Positions 1 to 10,838 of a stretch of 64,000 bases of DNA are shown here, one piece after another. The notes under the pieces are model-generated. The model did not search any database, was not told where the DNA came from, and saw nothing but the letters and a program-made list of their open reading frames with translations. Position numbers and translations under genes: made by a program. The stretch covers positions 27,129-91,128 of the forward strand of contig SUUZ01000005.1 of NCBI GenBank assembly GCA_015062235.1. The letters run 5' to 3'. Source of the DNA: Alphaproteobacteria bacterium (GTDB taxonomy: Bacteria > Pseudomonadota > Alphaproteobacteria > RF32 > CAG-239). The stretch's first letter is position 1. Each line of letters starts with the position of its first letter.

Positions 1-79
1 CAGGTTCTTGATATTTTGCAGTATTAGAACACGCTGAAACAAAGGCTATAAAAAACATACAGCAGATTATTTTCTTCAT
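1..79 (-). CDS. Small lipoprotein, partial (runs off window start)
   Basis: Minus-strand ATG at 79 reads MKKIICCMFFIAFVSACSNTAKYQEP..., a signal peptide with a lipobox-like VSAC. Confidence 0.55.
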   Translation of the reverse strand, partial: MKKIICCMFFIAFVSACSNTAKYQEP

Positions 80-237
80 GCGTTGGATTCCCTCGTATTA
101 GCTGTTTTCACTGCTTTTTTATCTTTAGAGTAGGTTACTGGCGACAAACCTTTTACAGGCTCTCCCTTTGCTTCAATAACCTTTCTTCGCATATTATCAA
201 TACTTAATTGCATTTTCTTTACAAATTCTTTGTCCAT
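76..237 (-). CDS. Small hypothetical protein (53 aa)
   Basis: ORF MDKEFVKKMQLSIDNMRRKVIEAKGEPVKGLSPVTYSKDKKAVKTANTRESNA; its stop overlaps the next ATG (ATGA). Below the length cut of the supplied track. Confidence 0.5.
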   Translation of the reverse strand: MDKEFVKKMQLSIDNMRRKVIEAKGEPVKGLSPVTYSKDKKAVKTANTRESNA

Positions 238-301
238 AGCTTTTCCCTAAAACCAAGAATTTTACCTACTTTAGTTTATGATAAAATCGGTTAAATAATG
301 A

Positions 302-604
302 TTAATTAAGCTCGTTATAAATATCTTTACCTGCTTTTAGTAAAATTTTATAGACACGATTGTTTTTAGAATCTTTAGAACGACGATTTGATAGCTTGCT
401 CATCATCTGCATTAAATCACGTTTAAATCTTTCGTTTTCACGTAAAGATTCAATATCACGAAGGTTTTCTTCATCACCCATTTTATAATCGACAACAGCT
501 TTTAGTGTAGCCATATACATAGCATCTCGCTGTGCTGCATATTGTGCATTAGCTGGGAAAGCAGATAACAAAAATCCAACCAATACTAAATTAAACAATT
601 TCAT
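302..604 (-). CDS. Hypothetical exported protein
   Basis: 100 aa ORF with signal peptide MKLFNLVLVGFLLSAFPANA; AGGAG-like RBS upstream. Confidence 0.7.
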   Translation of the reverse strand: MKLFNLVLVGFLLSAFPANAQYAAQRDAMYMATLKAVVDYKMGDEENLRDIESLRENERFKRDLMQMMSKLSNRRSKDSKNNRVYKILLKAGKDIYNELN

Positions 605-702
605 TTTGTACTCCTTTTAATAAAAGGTTGTCTTAATTAATATAATATCTATACTACAAATATAAGAATCGCTTGACTATGACTTTTTGAAAGTTATCAA
701 AT

Positions 703-1683
703 ATGAATAAAACGCTTTGGATTTTATTAGATGATAGACGTGGTAGTGTTGGACAGGCCAAAGGTATTGCCGAGGCTCTTGGCAACAGAATAAATATTAT
801 TGAAAAACAGGTGGTTTATAATATTTTGGGCAGCCTTCCTAACTGGATTAAAGGGCGCTCCTGTATTGGAATTGATAAGAAAAAATCTGATAAAATTGAA
901 GCCCCTTATCCTGATTTGATAATGTCAACTTCTCGTCGTACAGTATCGATTGCAAGATATGTTCGTAAAAAATCTGGCAATAAAACTAAAATTATTCAAC
1001 TAATGTATCCTAGTGAAGGAGTGGGAATTTGCGATATGGAAATGGTTATTGTTCCTGCTCATGATAGTTTAAGCAAGCAACAAAACCCTAAGTCCTTTGT
1101 TATTACTGGAGCTCCTACAAGAATTTTTACCAACAAAATTACAGCCATTCGCAATCAGTGGAATCCTGTTTTTCAGCACTTACCCAAACCTTGGGTATCA
1201 GTAATTGTTGGGGGAGCAATCAAGAATCATCCTTGGCCCCTTGAAAATGCAGAAAATTTGGCGATAAAGCTTCGTGAAATAAACCAAAAAATTGGGGGAT
1301 CTATATTAATAACAACTTCTCGCCGTACTGGTAGTGAAGCAGAAAAACTTATTATGCAAAAACTTGAAGGAATTCCTATGTATACATATATGTGGGGAGA
1401 AAAAAAAGAAAATCCTATTATGGGTTTTTATACCTGTGCTGATTTAATTGTAGCAACAGCTGATTCCGTATCGATGTGCTCTGAAGCGTGCGGTACAGGA
1501 AGCCCTGTGTTATTATTTAAAGGACAAAATTGGCTAACTAAAAAACATTTGCGTTTTGCAGATTCTCTGATAGAAAAAGGCTTTGCTGAAGATATTTATT
1601 CAGCAAAAGCCCTTGAGTTTAAACCATCTTCAATTCTTAACCCTGCAATTGAAATAGCAGATAAGATCTTAAGCATCGACTGA
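703..1683 (+). CDS. Mitochondrial fission ELM1 family protein
   Basis: WILLDDRRGSVGQAKGIAEALG N-terminus and GAPTRIFTNKI / VTADSVSMCSEA motifs typical of the ELM1-like family. Confidence 0.8.
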   Translation: MNKTLWILLDDRRGSVGQAKGIAEALGNRINIIEKQVVYNILGSLPNWIKGRSCIGIDKKKSDKIEAPYPDLIMSTSRRTVSIARYVRKKSGNKTKIIQLMYPSEGVGICDMEMVIVPAHDSLSKQQNPKSFVITGAPTRIFTNKITAIRNQWNPVFQHLPKPWVSVIVGGAIKNHPWPLENAENLAIKLREINQKIGGSILITTSRRTGSEAEKLIMQKLEGIPMYTYMWGEKKENPIMGFYTCADLIVATADSVSMCSEACGTGSPVLLFKGQNWLTKKHLRFADSLIEKGFAEDIYSAKALEFKPSSILNPAIEIADKILSID

Positions 1684-2430
1684 GCCAAATGCGCTACCAT
1701 TAAAAAAGTTTTCTTCCTCTTGAGGTTTATTTGGATCTTCTTTACGGATAGCAACTGTTTTTTGAAACATTCTGCCAAAATATGTGCTCTTTAGCCATGA
1801 AAATTGTCCTCGCATTTCATTAGTTGCATAAGTTTCGATGTCTCTATCCCACAGCCTTTCAACAAAAGGATGATACAAACGATTGTACATTCTTACTAAA
1901 TAACGCAAAGGATGCCAATAAAGAGGATTGTGCCAATCAACAAAAACAACTTTTCCCCCTGGTTTTACCATTTTTAGAGCATTGTTAACAATTTGGTATT
2001 TTGATGCTGATGGTACTTGAGAAAGCAACATAAAGCAGATAACGACGTCATAACTTGCTGTTGTTTTCATTGTTCTAGCATCTTGTTTAAATATTTTTAG
2101 CCCCTTGTAAACTTGCCAATATTTTTCAATGGCTCTAGCAACCTCATTTTGATTTATATCAATGATGTCATATTGTCCGTAAGAACCTATTGCCATTGCT
2201 GTTTCATCTATTTGATTGCCAAAAGTTACTCCCATTTGTAATACTGCCTGACTGCGTCTTATTTCTTTAGCTGCAGCAGTTGCTAATTTTTTATACTGAA
2301 AAAAGGTTTTTAAATTACATAAAAAATTATTATCTAAAGAAACACATTTTTCTGGTCGGCGATAAATATGTCCATAAATAAAATTGAGATAGGGTGGAAG
2401 TACAACCTTTGGTGATTTGTCAGAATTCAT
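1669..2430 (-). CDS. rquA: SAM-dependent methyltransferase, RquA-like (rhodoquinone biosynthesis)
   Basis: LPPYLNFIYGHIYRRPEKCVSLDNNFL..., AVLQMGVTFGNQ (replacing the usual LDxGxGTG motif), VVFVDWHNPLYWHPLRYL...PFVERLW resemble RquA. Start taken at the ATG after GAGAGGG (2430). Confidence 0.6.
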   Translation of the reverse strand: MNSDKSPKVVLPPYLNFIYGHIYRRPEKCVSLDNNFLCNLKTFFQYKKLATAAAKEIRRSQAVLQMGVTFGNQIDETAMAIGSYGQYDIIDINQNEVARAIEKYWQVYKGLKIFKQDARTMKTTASYDVVICFMLLSQVPSASKYQIVNNALKMVKPGGKVVFVDWHNPLYWHPLRYLVRMYNRLYHPFVERLWDRDIETYATNEMRGQFSWLKSTYFGRMFQKTVAIRKEDPNKPQEEENFFNGSAFGSVDA

Positions 2431-2764
2431 TTTCCCTCTCTTGCAAAATTTCAATCACTTTTAAAACGCTTTTCTGATAGCAATCTTGGCTTTCTGATAT
2501 AAGTTTTGATATTTTTGTGTGACGATTATTTAGTAAATCATCTTCAATCTTAGTACATATTTTTGAAAAATCTTCCATACCAAAAACCAAGCTACTCGAA
2601 CGCCAACAATGGAAAACATGACGTTTTTCTTTATCAGATATCTTATCCAACCTATCCCATGATTTGGTCGATTCAGCAAGGTAATCTTTTAATAAACCTT
2701 GCATTTTATTTTTACCAAAAATATCTAAATATTCACATAGTTGTTTTTGATTTATATTAGTCAT
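2420..2764 (-). CDS. Hpt (histidine phosphotransfer) domain protein
   Basis: HVFHCWRSSSLVFGMEDFSKICTKIEDDL matches the H-x-x-(K/R)-S-S-s-x-x-x-G...lE Hpt signature. Confidence 0.6.
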   Translation of the reverse strand: MTNINQKQLCEYLDIFGKNKMQGLLKDYLAESTKSWDRLDKISDKEKRHVFHCWRSSSLVFGMEDFSKICTKIEDDLLNNRHTKISKLISESQDCYQKSVLKVIEILQERENEF

Positions 2765-3431
2765 TTTTATTTAATAATCCTAGTTGATTGGCCGCAGCTA
2801 CTGCTCCGGTACGGTTGTACACATTAAGTAGTTTTAAAATTGCAGTAACATGCAATTTTATAGTTCCTTCAGTTAGACCTAGTTCATAGGCTATCTGTTT
2901 GTTAGATTGCCCTTTAGCAATTAGTTTTAATACATCAATCTGTCTTGGTGATAATATTTTTACATTTTCTCTAACATCTTGATTTAAAGGCATCTTTTCG
3001 ATTTGTTTTAACATATCAAACTCTGTTTGAGGAGCATCTTTCAAAAGCTCAACAGGTATGTAGACACCCCCCGATAATACAAGATTAACCGCTGAAATTA
3101 TTACCGCATTTGATGATGTTTTAGCAATATATCCTGCAGCTCCTAATTCTATGGTCTTTTGAACTATCTCTCTATCAAAAACCGCTGATAATATGATAAT
3201 TGGTATATCTGGAAGTTTTTTATGTATCTCTTGTAGTGCATCTAGCCATTGAGCTCCTGGCATGGCTAAATCCGTTAGAATCAAATTAAAATCCTTGTTT
3301 TTCTCAATTGCATCAAAAACTTCATTATAATCCTTAGCTTTAACAAGTTCTGCATTAGGATTAAAATCAGATAAAATAAGTTCCAAGCCTTTTAAAAAAA
3401 GTTCGTGATCGTCTGCTATAAGTATCTTCAT
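2757..3431 (-). CDS. NarL/FixJ-family response regulator (receiver + LuxR HTH)
   Basis: MKILIADDHELFLKGLE, LILTDLAMPG, LSPRQIDVLKLIAKGQSNKQIAYELGLTEGTIKLHV. Confidence 0.92.
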   Translation of the reverse strand: MKILIADDHELFLKGLELILSDFNPNAELVKAKDYNEVFDAIEKNKDFNLILTDLAMPGAQWLDALQEIHKKLPDIPIIILSAVFDREIVQKTIELGAAGYIAKTSSNAVIISAVNLVLSGGVYIPVELLKDAPQTEFDMLKQIEKMPLNQDVRENVKILSPRQIDVLKLIAKGQSNKQIAYELGLTEGTIKLHVTAILKLLNVYNRTGAVAAANQLGLLNKND

Positions 3432-4180
3432 AAGTTCTCCTTTGATTTTTTCCAATCACCAACGCATGATTGCCAAACAGCTAGTGATGCTGTAGCAGCA
3501 GTTTCTGCTCGTAGTATACGAGGTCCCAAACTAATATTTTTCACAAAATCTTGAGCACTGATTTTTGCTATTTCATCAGTACTAAAACCACCCTCTGGAC
3601 CAATTAATATTGCCGCTGGTTTATTAGCATATTTGGTAAATGTTGTTATAGCATCTTGCCCATTACGTTGTTCATTCATAAAAAACAAGACTCTTTCTTT
3701 ATTCCACTCTGTTAGTAAATCAGTCAAACTTTTTGCGGTAGAAATTTGTGGAATACTTAACCTTTCACACTGTTCTGCTGCTTCAATAGCTTGTTGCTTA
3801 TATCTTTCTACTTTTATTTTTTCGCTATTTGTGTGTTGAGTAATAACAGGAATAATTTTGCTTACACCTAGCTCAACAGCTTTTTCAATAACGAAATCTG
3901 TTTTATCCTTTTTTAACGGAGCAAAAATTAGCCAAATATCACTTTCTAAAGAAGGTGTTTTTATTTGCTGTAAAACTTTTATTGTTGTGCTTTTTTTATT
4001 TATGTTTTGAATTTCACACAAAAATTCACCATCTTGACTGTTAAAACATTTTATGTTTTCGCCTTGCGTACAACGCATAACATTGCATAAATAATGAGAC
4101 TTCATATCATCAAGTTCTATATTTGATGATATAATCAAATCACAATCTATATATAACCTAATATTGCGGATACTAGCCAT
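3428..4180 (-). CDS. rsmE: 16S rRNA m3U1498 methyltransferase RsmE
   Basis: IGPEGGFSTDEI...LGPRILRAETAATASLAVWQ signature. Confidence 0.92.
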   Translation of the reverse strand: MASIRNIRLYIDCDLIISSNIELDDMKSHYLCNVMRCTQGENIKCFNSQDGEFLCEIQNINKKSTTIKVLQQIKTPSLESDIWLIFAPLKKDKTDFVIEKAVELGVSKIIPVITQHTNSEKIKVERYKQQAIEAAEQCERLSIPQISTAKSLTDLLTEWNKERVLFFMNEQRNGQDAITTFTKYANKPAAILIGPEGGFSTDEIAKISAQDFVKNISLGPRILRAETAATASLAVWQSCVGDWKKSKENL

Positions 4181-4659
4181 TATTTTGCCTTAATATAAAC
4201 AGCCTTGTTTTTAACAGTTTTTCCTTCCGAATCTATATAATCAAAAAATATTGTACTATTTTGTTTTTCTTCTTGAATAAACTTAACGACACGAGCACCA
4301 TCGCTGATTGAATTGGAAATCATTGATACGGCACCATTATCATATGATAATTTCCAAGAATACCCTACTTCTTCGTTTAGTGTTATTTCAACTTTTTCTT
4401 TAGAAAGTAAATAAACTGTCTTTGTTGTTGCATTGCGTAAATCTACTTTTTGTGGAGCAGATGGAACAGCTTCTGGCTCGAAACGTTGCTTTGAATTATC
4501 GCTACTACGAGAAACACTAACAACATTACGATATGACAACGCGCTTGATGCAGACTGTTGTACTATAGCAGACGCATTAAAAATACAAAATAAACTAAAG
4601 AAACTAATTAATGAAAAAAGTTTGAACATCTTTATTTCCTTATCTATTAAAATATACAC
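4180..4659 (-). CDS. Hypothetical exported protein with possible chagasin-like (I42) C-terminal domain
   Basis: Signal peptide; ITLNEEVGYSWKLSYDNG...FFDYIDSEGKTVKNKAVYI resembles the chagasin GYxW layout. Confidence 0.5.
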   Translation of the reverse strand: MYILIDKEIKMFKLFSLISFFSLFCIFNASAIVQQSASSALSYRNVVSVSRSSDNSKQRFEPEAVPSAPQKVDLRNATTKTVYLLSKEKVEITLNEEVGYSWKLSYDNGAVSMISNSISDGARVVKFIQEEKQNSTIFFDYIDSEGKTVKNKAVYIKAK

Positions 4660-4753
4660 ATTAACAATATTTGTTCTTTCTTTATTATATTGTTTATCTT
4701 AAACTTAAGAAAGTGAATATTTGGTTACGAAATAGTTTTTTTTGGATTTTTTT

Positions 4754-5410
4754 ATGATTATTACCATTGATGGACCTGCTGCCGCAGGAAAAGGTACTTT
4801 AGCACAAAAATTAGCACAGAAGTATGGATTGGCCTATTTTGATACTGGTATGGTTTATCGTGCTGTAGGGTTAGATTTGATACTTCACAACATTAACCCT
4901 GAAAGCGAGCAAAATGCTTTAGCTATAGCTCGTGGCTTGACTTTTTCCAAAATGATTGAGTTGTCTAAACATCCTGAGTTTAGATCAGACATCGGCGGAC
5001 AAGCCGCTTCTAAAGTTGCTGCTTTAGCTAGTGTTCGTGCTGAATTGTTGAAAATGCAACAAGATTTTGCTGTTAATCCTTCGTTTGCTGATGGTAAAAA
5101 AGCAAATGGTGTTGTTTATGATGGACGAGATACAGGTACCGTTGTTTGTCCAAATGCAGATATCAAACTTTTTGTTACGGCAACAGCTGAAGTTCGAGCT
5201 ATGCGCCGATACAAAGAATATCTAGATAAAGGATTTGCTTCTTCTTTTGATGAGGTTTTATCTCAGACTAGAGAACGAGATATCAGAGATTCTTCGCGAA
5301 CATCTGCCCCTTTAAAGCCTGCGGATGACGCTGTCATTATTGATACTTCAGACATGAGTATTGATGAAGTTTTTAATAATGTTTGCCAATTGATTGATAA
5401 AAAATATTAG
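4754..5410 (+). CDS. cmk: Cytidylate kinase
   Basis: MIITIDGPAAAGKGTLAQKLA...GRDTGTVVCPNADIKLFVTA...RDIRDSSRTSAPLKPADDAVIIDTS. Confidence 0.95.
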   Translation: MIITIDGPAAAGKGTLAQKLAQKYGLAYFDTGMVYRAVGLDLILHNINPESEQNALAIARGLTFSKMIELSKHPEFRSDIGGQAASKVAALASVRAELLKMQQDFAVNPSFADGKKANGVVYDGRDTGTVVCPNADIKLFVTATAEVRAMRRYKEYLDKGFASSFDEVLSQTRERDIRDSSRTSAPLKPADDAVIIDTSDMSIDEVFNNVCQLIDKKY

Positions 5411-5416
5411 TATTCT

Positions 5417-5444
5417 GATATCCCCGAGTGAACTCGGGGATATC
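5417..5444 (+). terminator. Hairpin downstream of cmk
   Basis: GATATCCCCGAG-TGAA-CTCGGGGATATC, perfect 12-bp stem; short T run. Confidence 0.6.
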
Positions 5445-5454
5445 TTTAGATTGC

Positions 5455-6096
5455 TTATTTTACTATTATACTTGGACCGTCACAAAAAACATCTTGACTT
5501 ATATTCAAGCTTGAAGAACTTGCACATTTATAACAAGCATATCCAGCATTATCCGAGGTTATGCTAAGTACCTCAATTCCGTTTGAACATGCTATCTTAT
5601 ATATCGGCGTAGTACCAACAATTGCTGGGCGCGTTTCGCAAATTCCAGCTTTAACATATCCTGTAGAACAAGTGTCGAGTTCACAACTGAGGTATTTGTT
5701 ATCATGAGAACAACGACCAGTAACATAATATCCATTTTCTGTGTTACACGTGATTAGCAGATACCCATCTTTTGCACACTTTTCTTGTGTGGTCATTTCC
5801 GTACATTTATAATAAGAGTTATCATGAGAACATATTTCTTTCTTGTAGTATGTACCACAATTTGCTCCATCATTTAATGTATACTCTTCATTTATACATT
5901 TTCCAGCTGGAGTATCCCCACCACAGAATACAAGATCACTATCAAAAGGGCATTTAAGAATAAATTGTCCCGCACAATCGCTAGCACTTTGAGTATAACC
6001 TAGATCGTCACAAGTAGGCGGTGTTGCACAATCTAATGCAGCATAGGAAGGTAAAGCTACCACCATTGCTAAAGATAAAAGTAAATATTTTTTCAT
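5455..6096 (-). CDS. Exported cysteine-rich repeat protein
   Basis: MKKYLLLSLAMVVALPSYA signal peptide; three C-x2-D-x5-C modules (KCPFDSDLVFC, ICSHDNSYYKC, RCSHDNKYLSC). Second Met preferred (GGGAGA spacing). Confidence 0.75.
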   Translation of the reverse strand: MKKYLLLSLAMVVALPSYAALDCATPPTCDDLGYTQSASDCAGQFILKCPFDSDLVFCGGDTPAGKCINEEYTLNDGANCGTYYKKEICSHDNSYYKCTEMTTQEKCAKDGYLLITCNTENGYYVTGRCSHDNKYLSCELDTCSTGYVKAGICETRPAIVGTTPIYKIACSNGIEVLSITSDNAGYACYKCASSSSLNISQDVFCDGPSIIVK

Positions 6097-6141
6097 AACC
6101 ATTCTCCCTTTTTCAAGTTGCCCCTAAATTATCCGAATCGT

Positions 6142-6165
6142 GCATTTAAACCACCGTTTAAATGC
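6142..6165 (-). promoter_or_regulatory. Palindromic promoter/leader element, copy A
   Basis: GCATTTAAAC-CACC-GTTTAAATGC (perfect 10-bp arms) between TATAGC and the start of the Cys-rich gene. Confidence 0.7.
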
Positions 6166-6292
6166 TATATTTATTTTAATTGTACATCAAAAAAAGTAAA
6201 AAAGCAATTAATTATGTTTTATGACATATTTTCAAGCTGTTAGCTCGTTTTTCTCTCTTTATTTTTTCACCTTAAAAACAACTCAAAATCTA

Positions 6293-6320
6293 TAGCACTT
6301 AAACGGTGGTTTAAATGCTA
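6293..6320 (+). promoter_or_regulatory. Palindromic promoter/leader element, copy B (upstream of gyrB)
   Basis: TAGCACTTAAAC-GGTG-GTTTAAATGCTA (12-bp arms, one mismatch). Confidence 0.65.
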
Positions 6321-6539
6321 TATTTTTGTTTTATAACACATTGATTTTGCTTGAATATGTTTTGCTAATATTGCAACTATACAATATAGAGTTTAAATAC
6401 CAAAAGATATCATTCTACTCTTTAAAGCAAAATATCTTTTGCAATGTACATTTTGCTTACAAAAAATCAGGGAAAACTTTAATTTTTTCTTTGGTTTTTA
6501 AGCAAAATGTTCTATATTTTATGAAGCAATTTTTTATAA

Positions 6540-8985
<2,446 letters not shown>

Positions 8986-8987
<2 letters not shown>

Positions 8988-9025
8988 TAAAATCCCCAAA
9001 CAATGAAATGTTTGGGGATTTTATT
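8986..9025. terminator. Bidirectional terminator between gyrB and convergent ORF
   Basis: AATAAAATCCCCAAACA-ATGAAA-TGTTTGGGGATTTTATT, perfect 17-bp stem. Confidence 0.9.
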
Positions 9026-9040
9026 AAACTACAACTCACT

Positions 9041-9589
9041 CTAGAGTTCATCTACATTACAATAAAAGAGGAACTCGTTGAATGATGCATAATAGCTGAA
9101 AGAACACTTTCCTACACAAGAGCCTTGAGCGTTATAGGCATTTCCTTCCATTTTACAATCTTCATCAACATCTGCGACATCAATGAAAATTGCAGGTAAT
9201 TTAGGAGCCTTGTATCCAAACGCAACAAGATTTTCTACAGTGGCTTCGTAATCCAGTTTGTAAGCAACAAGGTCTTCCATTTGTCTTAAACCAATGAGTC
9301 TAGCCTTAGGATGTAGAAGCTGAGCGTGGGCTCGCAAATCTTTTGCAGAAAGATCTGTAAAAGCCCCATCTTCATCAGCTAGTGTCTCAGCAAAAAGAAC
9401 AAATTCTTCAACAACAACACCAACAAACTCTTTATTGTCAATAATATTGTTGGTTATTTCATATACTCCATTTTGCTTAAACACAACAGACAGCGGAGAA
9501 TCTTTGGAGATTTTTCTTGCATACTCAAGTAACTGACTCGGTTTCGCTTTAACAGCGTCTAAAATTTTAAATAAAGCGCTATTTTCCAT
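9041..9589 (-). CDS. Hypothetical protein
   Basis: 182 aa ORF, no family recognised. Confidence 0.65.
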   Translation of the reverse strand: MENSALFKILDAVKAKPSQLLEYARKISKDSPLSVVFKQNGVYEITNNIIDNKEFVGVVVEEFVLFAETLADEDGAFTDLSAKDLRAHAQLLHPKARLIGLRQMEDLVAYKLDYEATVENLVAFGYKAPKLPAIFIDVADVDEDCKMEGNAYNAQGSCVGKCSFSYYASFNEFLFYCNVDEL

Positions 9590-9760
9590 AACTACTATTT
9601 TAAGTTAAACATAAAAAATACAAATCTATAAATTTTAGACAAATAATACACAAGACCGACGATTTTGTCAACAAAATTTCATTGAAAGAGCTTTTTACCA
9701 TAAATATATTGACTAAAGCTAATCAAAGTTTAAAACTATATAAAATAAAAAGAGGTAAAT

Positions 9761-10837
9761 ATGAATATAAAACGATTTTTTCTTTTATTTTTAATTTTAA
9801 ATCCTTCAACCATTAAAGCAGCAGAATGGAGCTACGGTTTCGAGGTGTTTGCCCAAGGTCTTTATGGTTATAGTGATACCCAAAAACACAATAATGTAGT
9901 AGGGCAAGGGAATATAGATTCTTTTGTTAAATATACAAATAATAATCAAAATTCAGTAAGCTTTCACTTAGATTTAATGCTTGGCATTGACCAAGAAATT
10001 CAAGATTACAATCAAGGACGTTGGGGAGAAGAAGCGTATATTGTTTATGATTCAAATTATGGACAGCTTATGTTAGGACAACTATTCAATGTAGCATCTC
10101 TTCTTCACAACGCTGCACCAGCTTTTGGAGCTTTAAATTCTAATAACGATATTGCTGATTTTATTAATAACCCTAATTGGCGTCGCACATCAAAAGAAAC
10201 AAAATTTGCAACACTTAACTCAACAGATATTAACACTGATGGTGTTGCTCCAAAAATAAACTATATTTCACCAGAATTTTATGGAACAGCAATTGGTTTT
10301 TCATATGTGCCAGATAGTTACAATCGTAGAGGGCTAATAAATAAACAAGCAGGGTTTGCTCATAAAGATGGTTTTATAGGAGCAATATACAATGATACAG
10401 ACTGGGGGCCATTTTCATCGCAAAGCTCTTTTGGTTATGCTCAATATCATGGAAATGATAAAGAATTCTCGTATAGTTTATCTCTAAAAAGAGGTAACTG
10501 GAGTTTAGGTGGAGGATACAGAAAAACATATATTGATGGTGATAATAAAGTAAATTTGAATAAAAAAAATTATTTAGATTTTGATGGATATCGTGAAGGA
10601 TATGCATGGAATGTAGGTTTAGGCTATGAAATAGGACCTTTTTTATCAAGTATAAGCTATTTTGAAAGTTCATCATCTAAAACAGATAATAAAAACAAAA
10701 CTATTGCATTTTCAAATGAATACCAGTTAAATAAAAACATTAATATTTATATTGCTGCAGCATATGCTGATTATAAAAGTAATGATATTGATAAAGATGG
10801 ATATGCTTTAGTAACAGGAGTGGGGTTAAATTTTTAA
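9761..10837 (+). CDS. Gram-negative porin
   Basis: Signal peptide; GQLFNVASLLHNAAPAFGAL..., beta-strand repeats, terminal aromatic VTGVGLNF. Confidence 0.8.
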   Translation: MNIKRFFLLFLILNPSTIKAAEWSYGFEVFAQGLYGYSDTQKHNNVVGQGNIDSFVKYTNNNQNSVSFHLDLMLGIDQEIQDYNQGRWGEEAYIVYDSNYGQLMLGQLFNVASLLHNAAPAFGALNSNNDIADFINNPNWRRTSKETKFATLNSTDINTDGVAPKINYISPEFYGTAIGFSYVPDSYNRRGLINKQAGFAHKDGFIGAIYNDTDWGPFSSQSSFGYAQYHGNDKEFSYSLSLKRGNWSLGGGYRKTYIDGDNKVNLNKKNYLDFDGYREGYAWNVGLGYEIGPFLSSISYFESSSSKTDNKNKTIAFSNEYQLNKNINIYIAAAYADYKSNDIDKDGYALVTGVGLNF

Positions 10838-10838
10838 T

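Noticed and set aside
1596-1778. 60-aa minus-strand ORF at the ELM1/rquA junction
   Set aside because: Overlaps two convincing genes in a different frame; no RBS or family signal.
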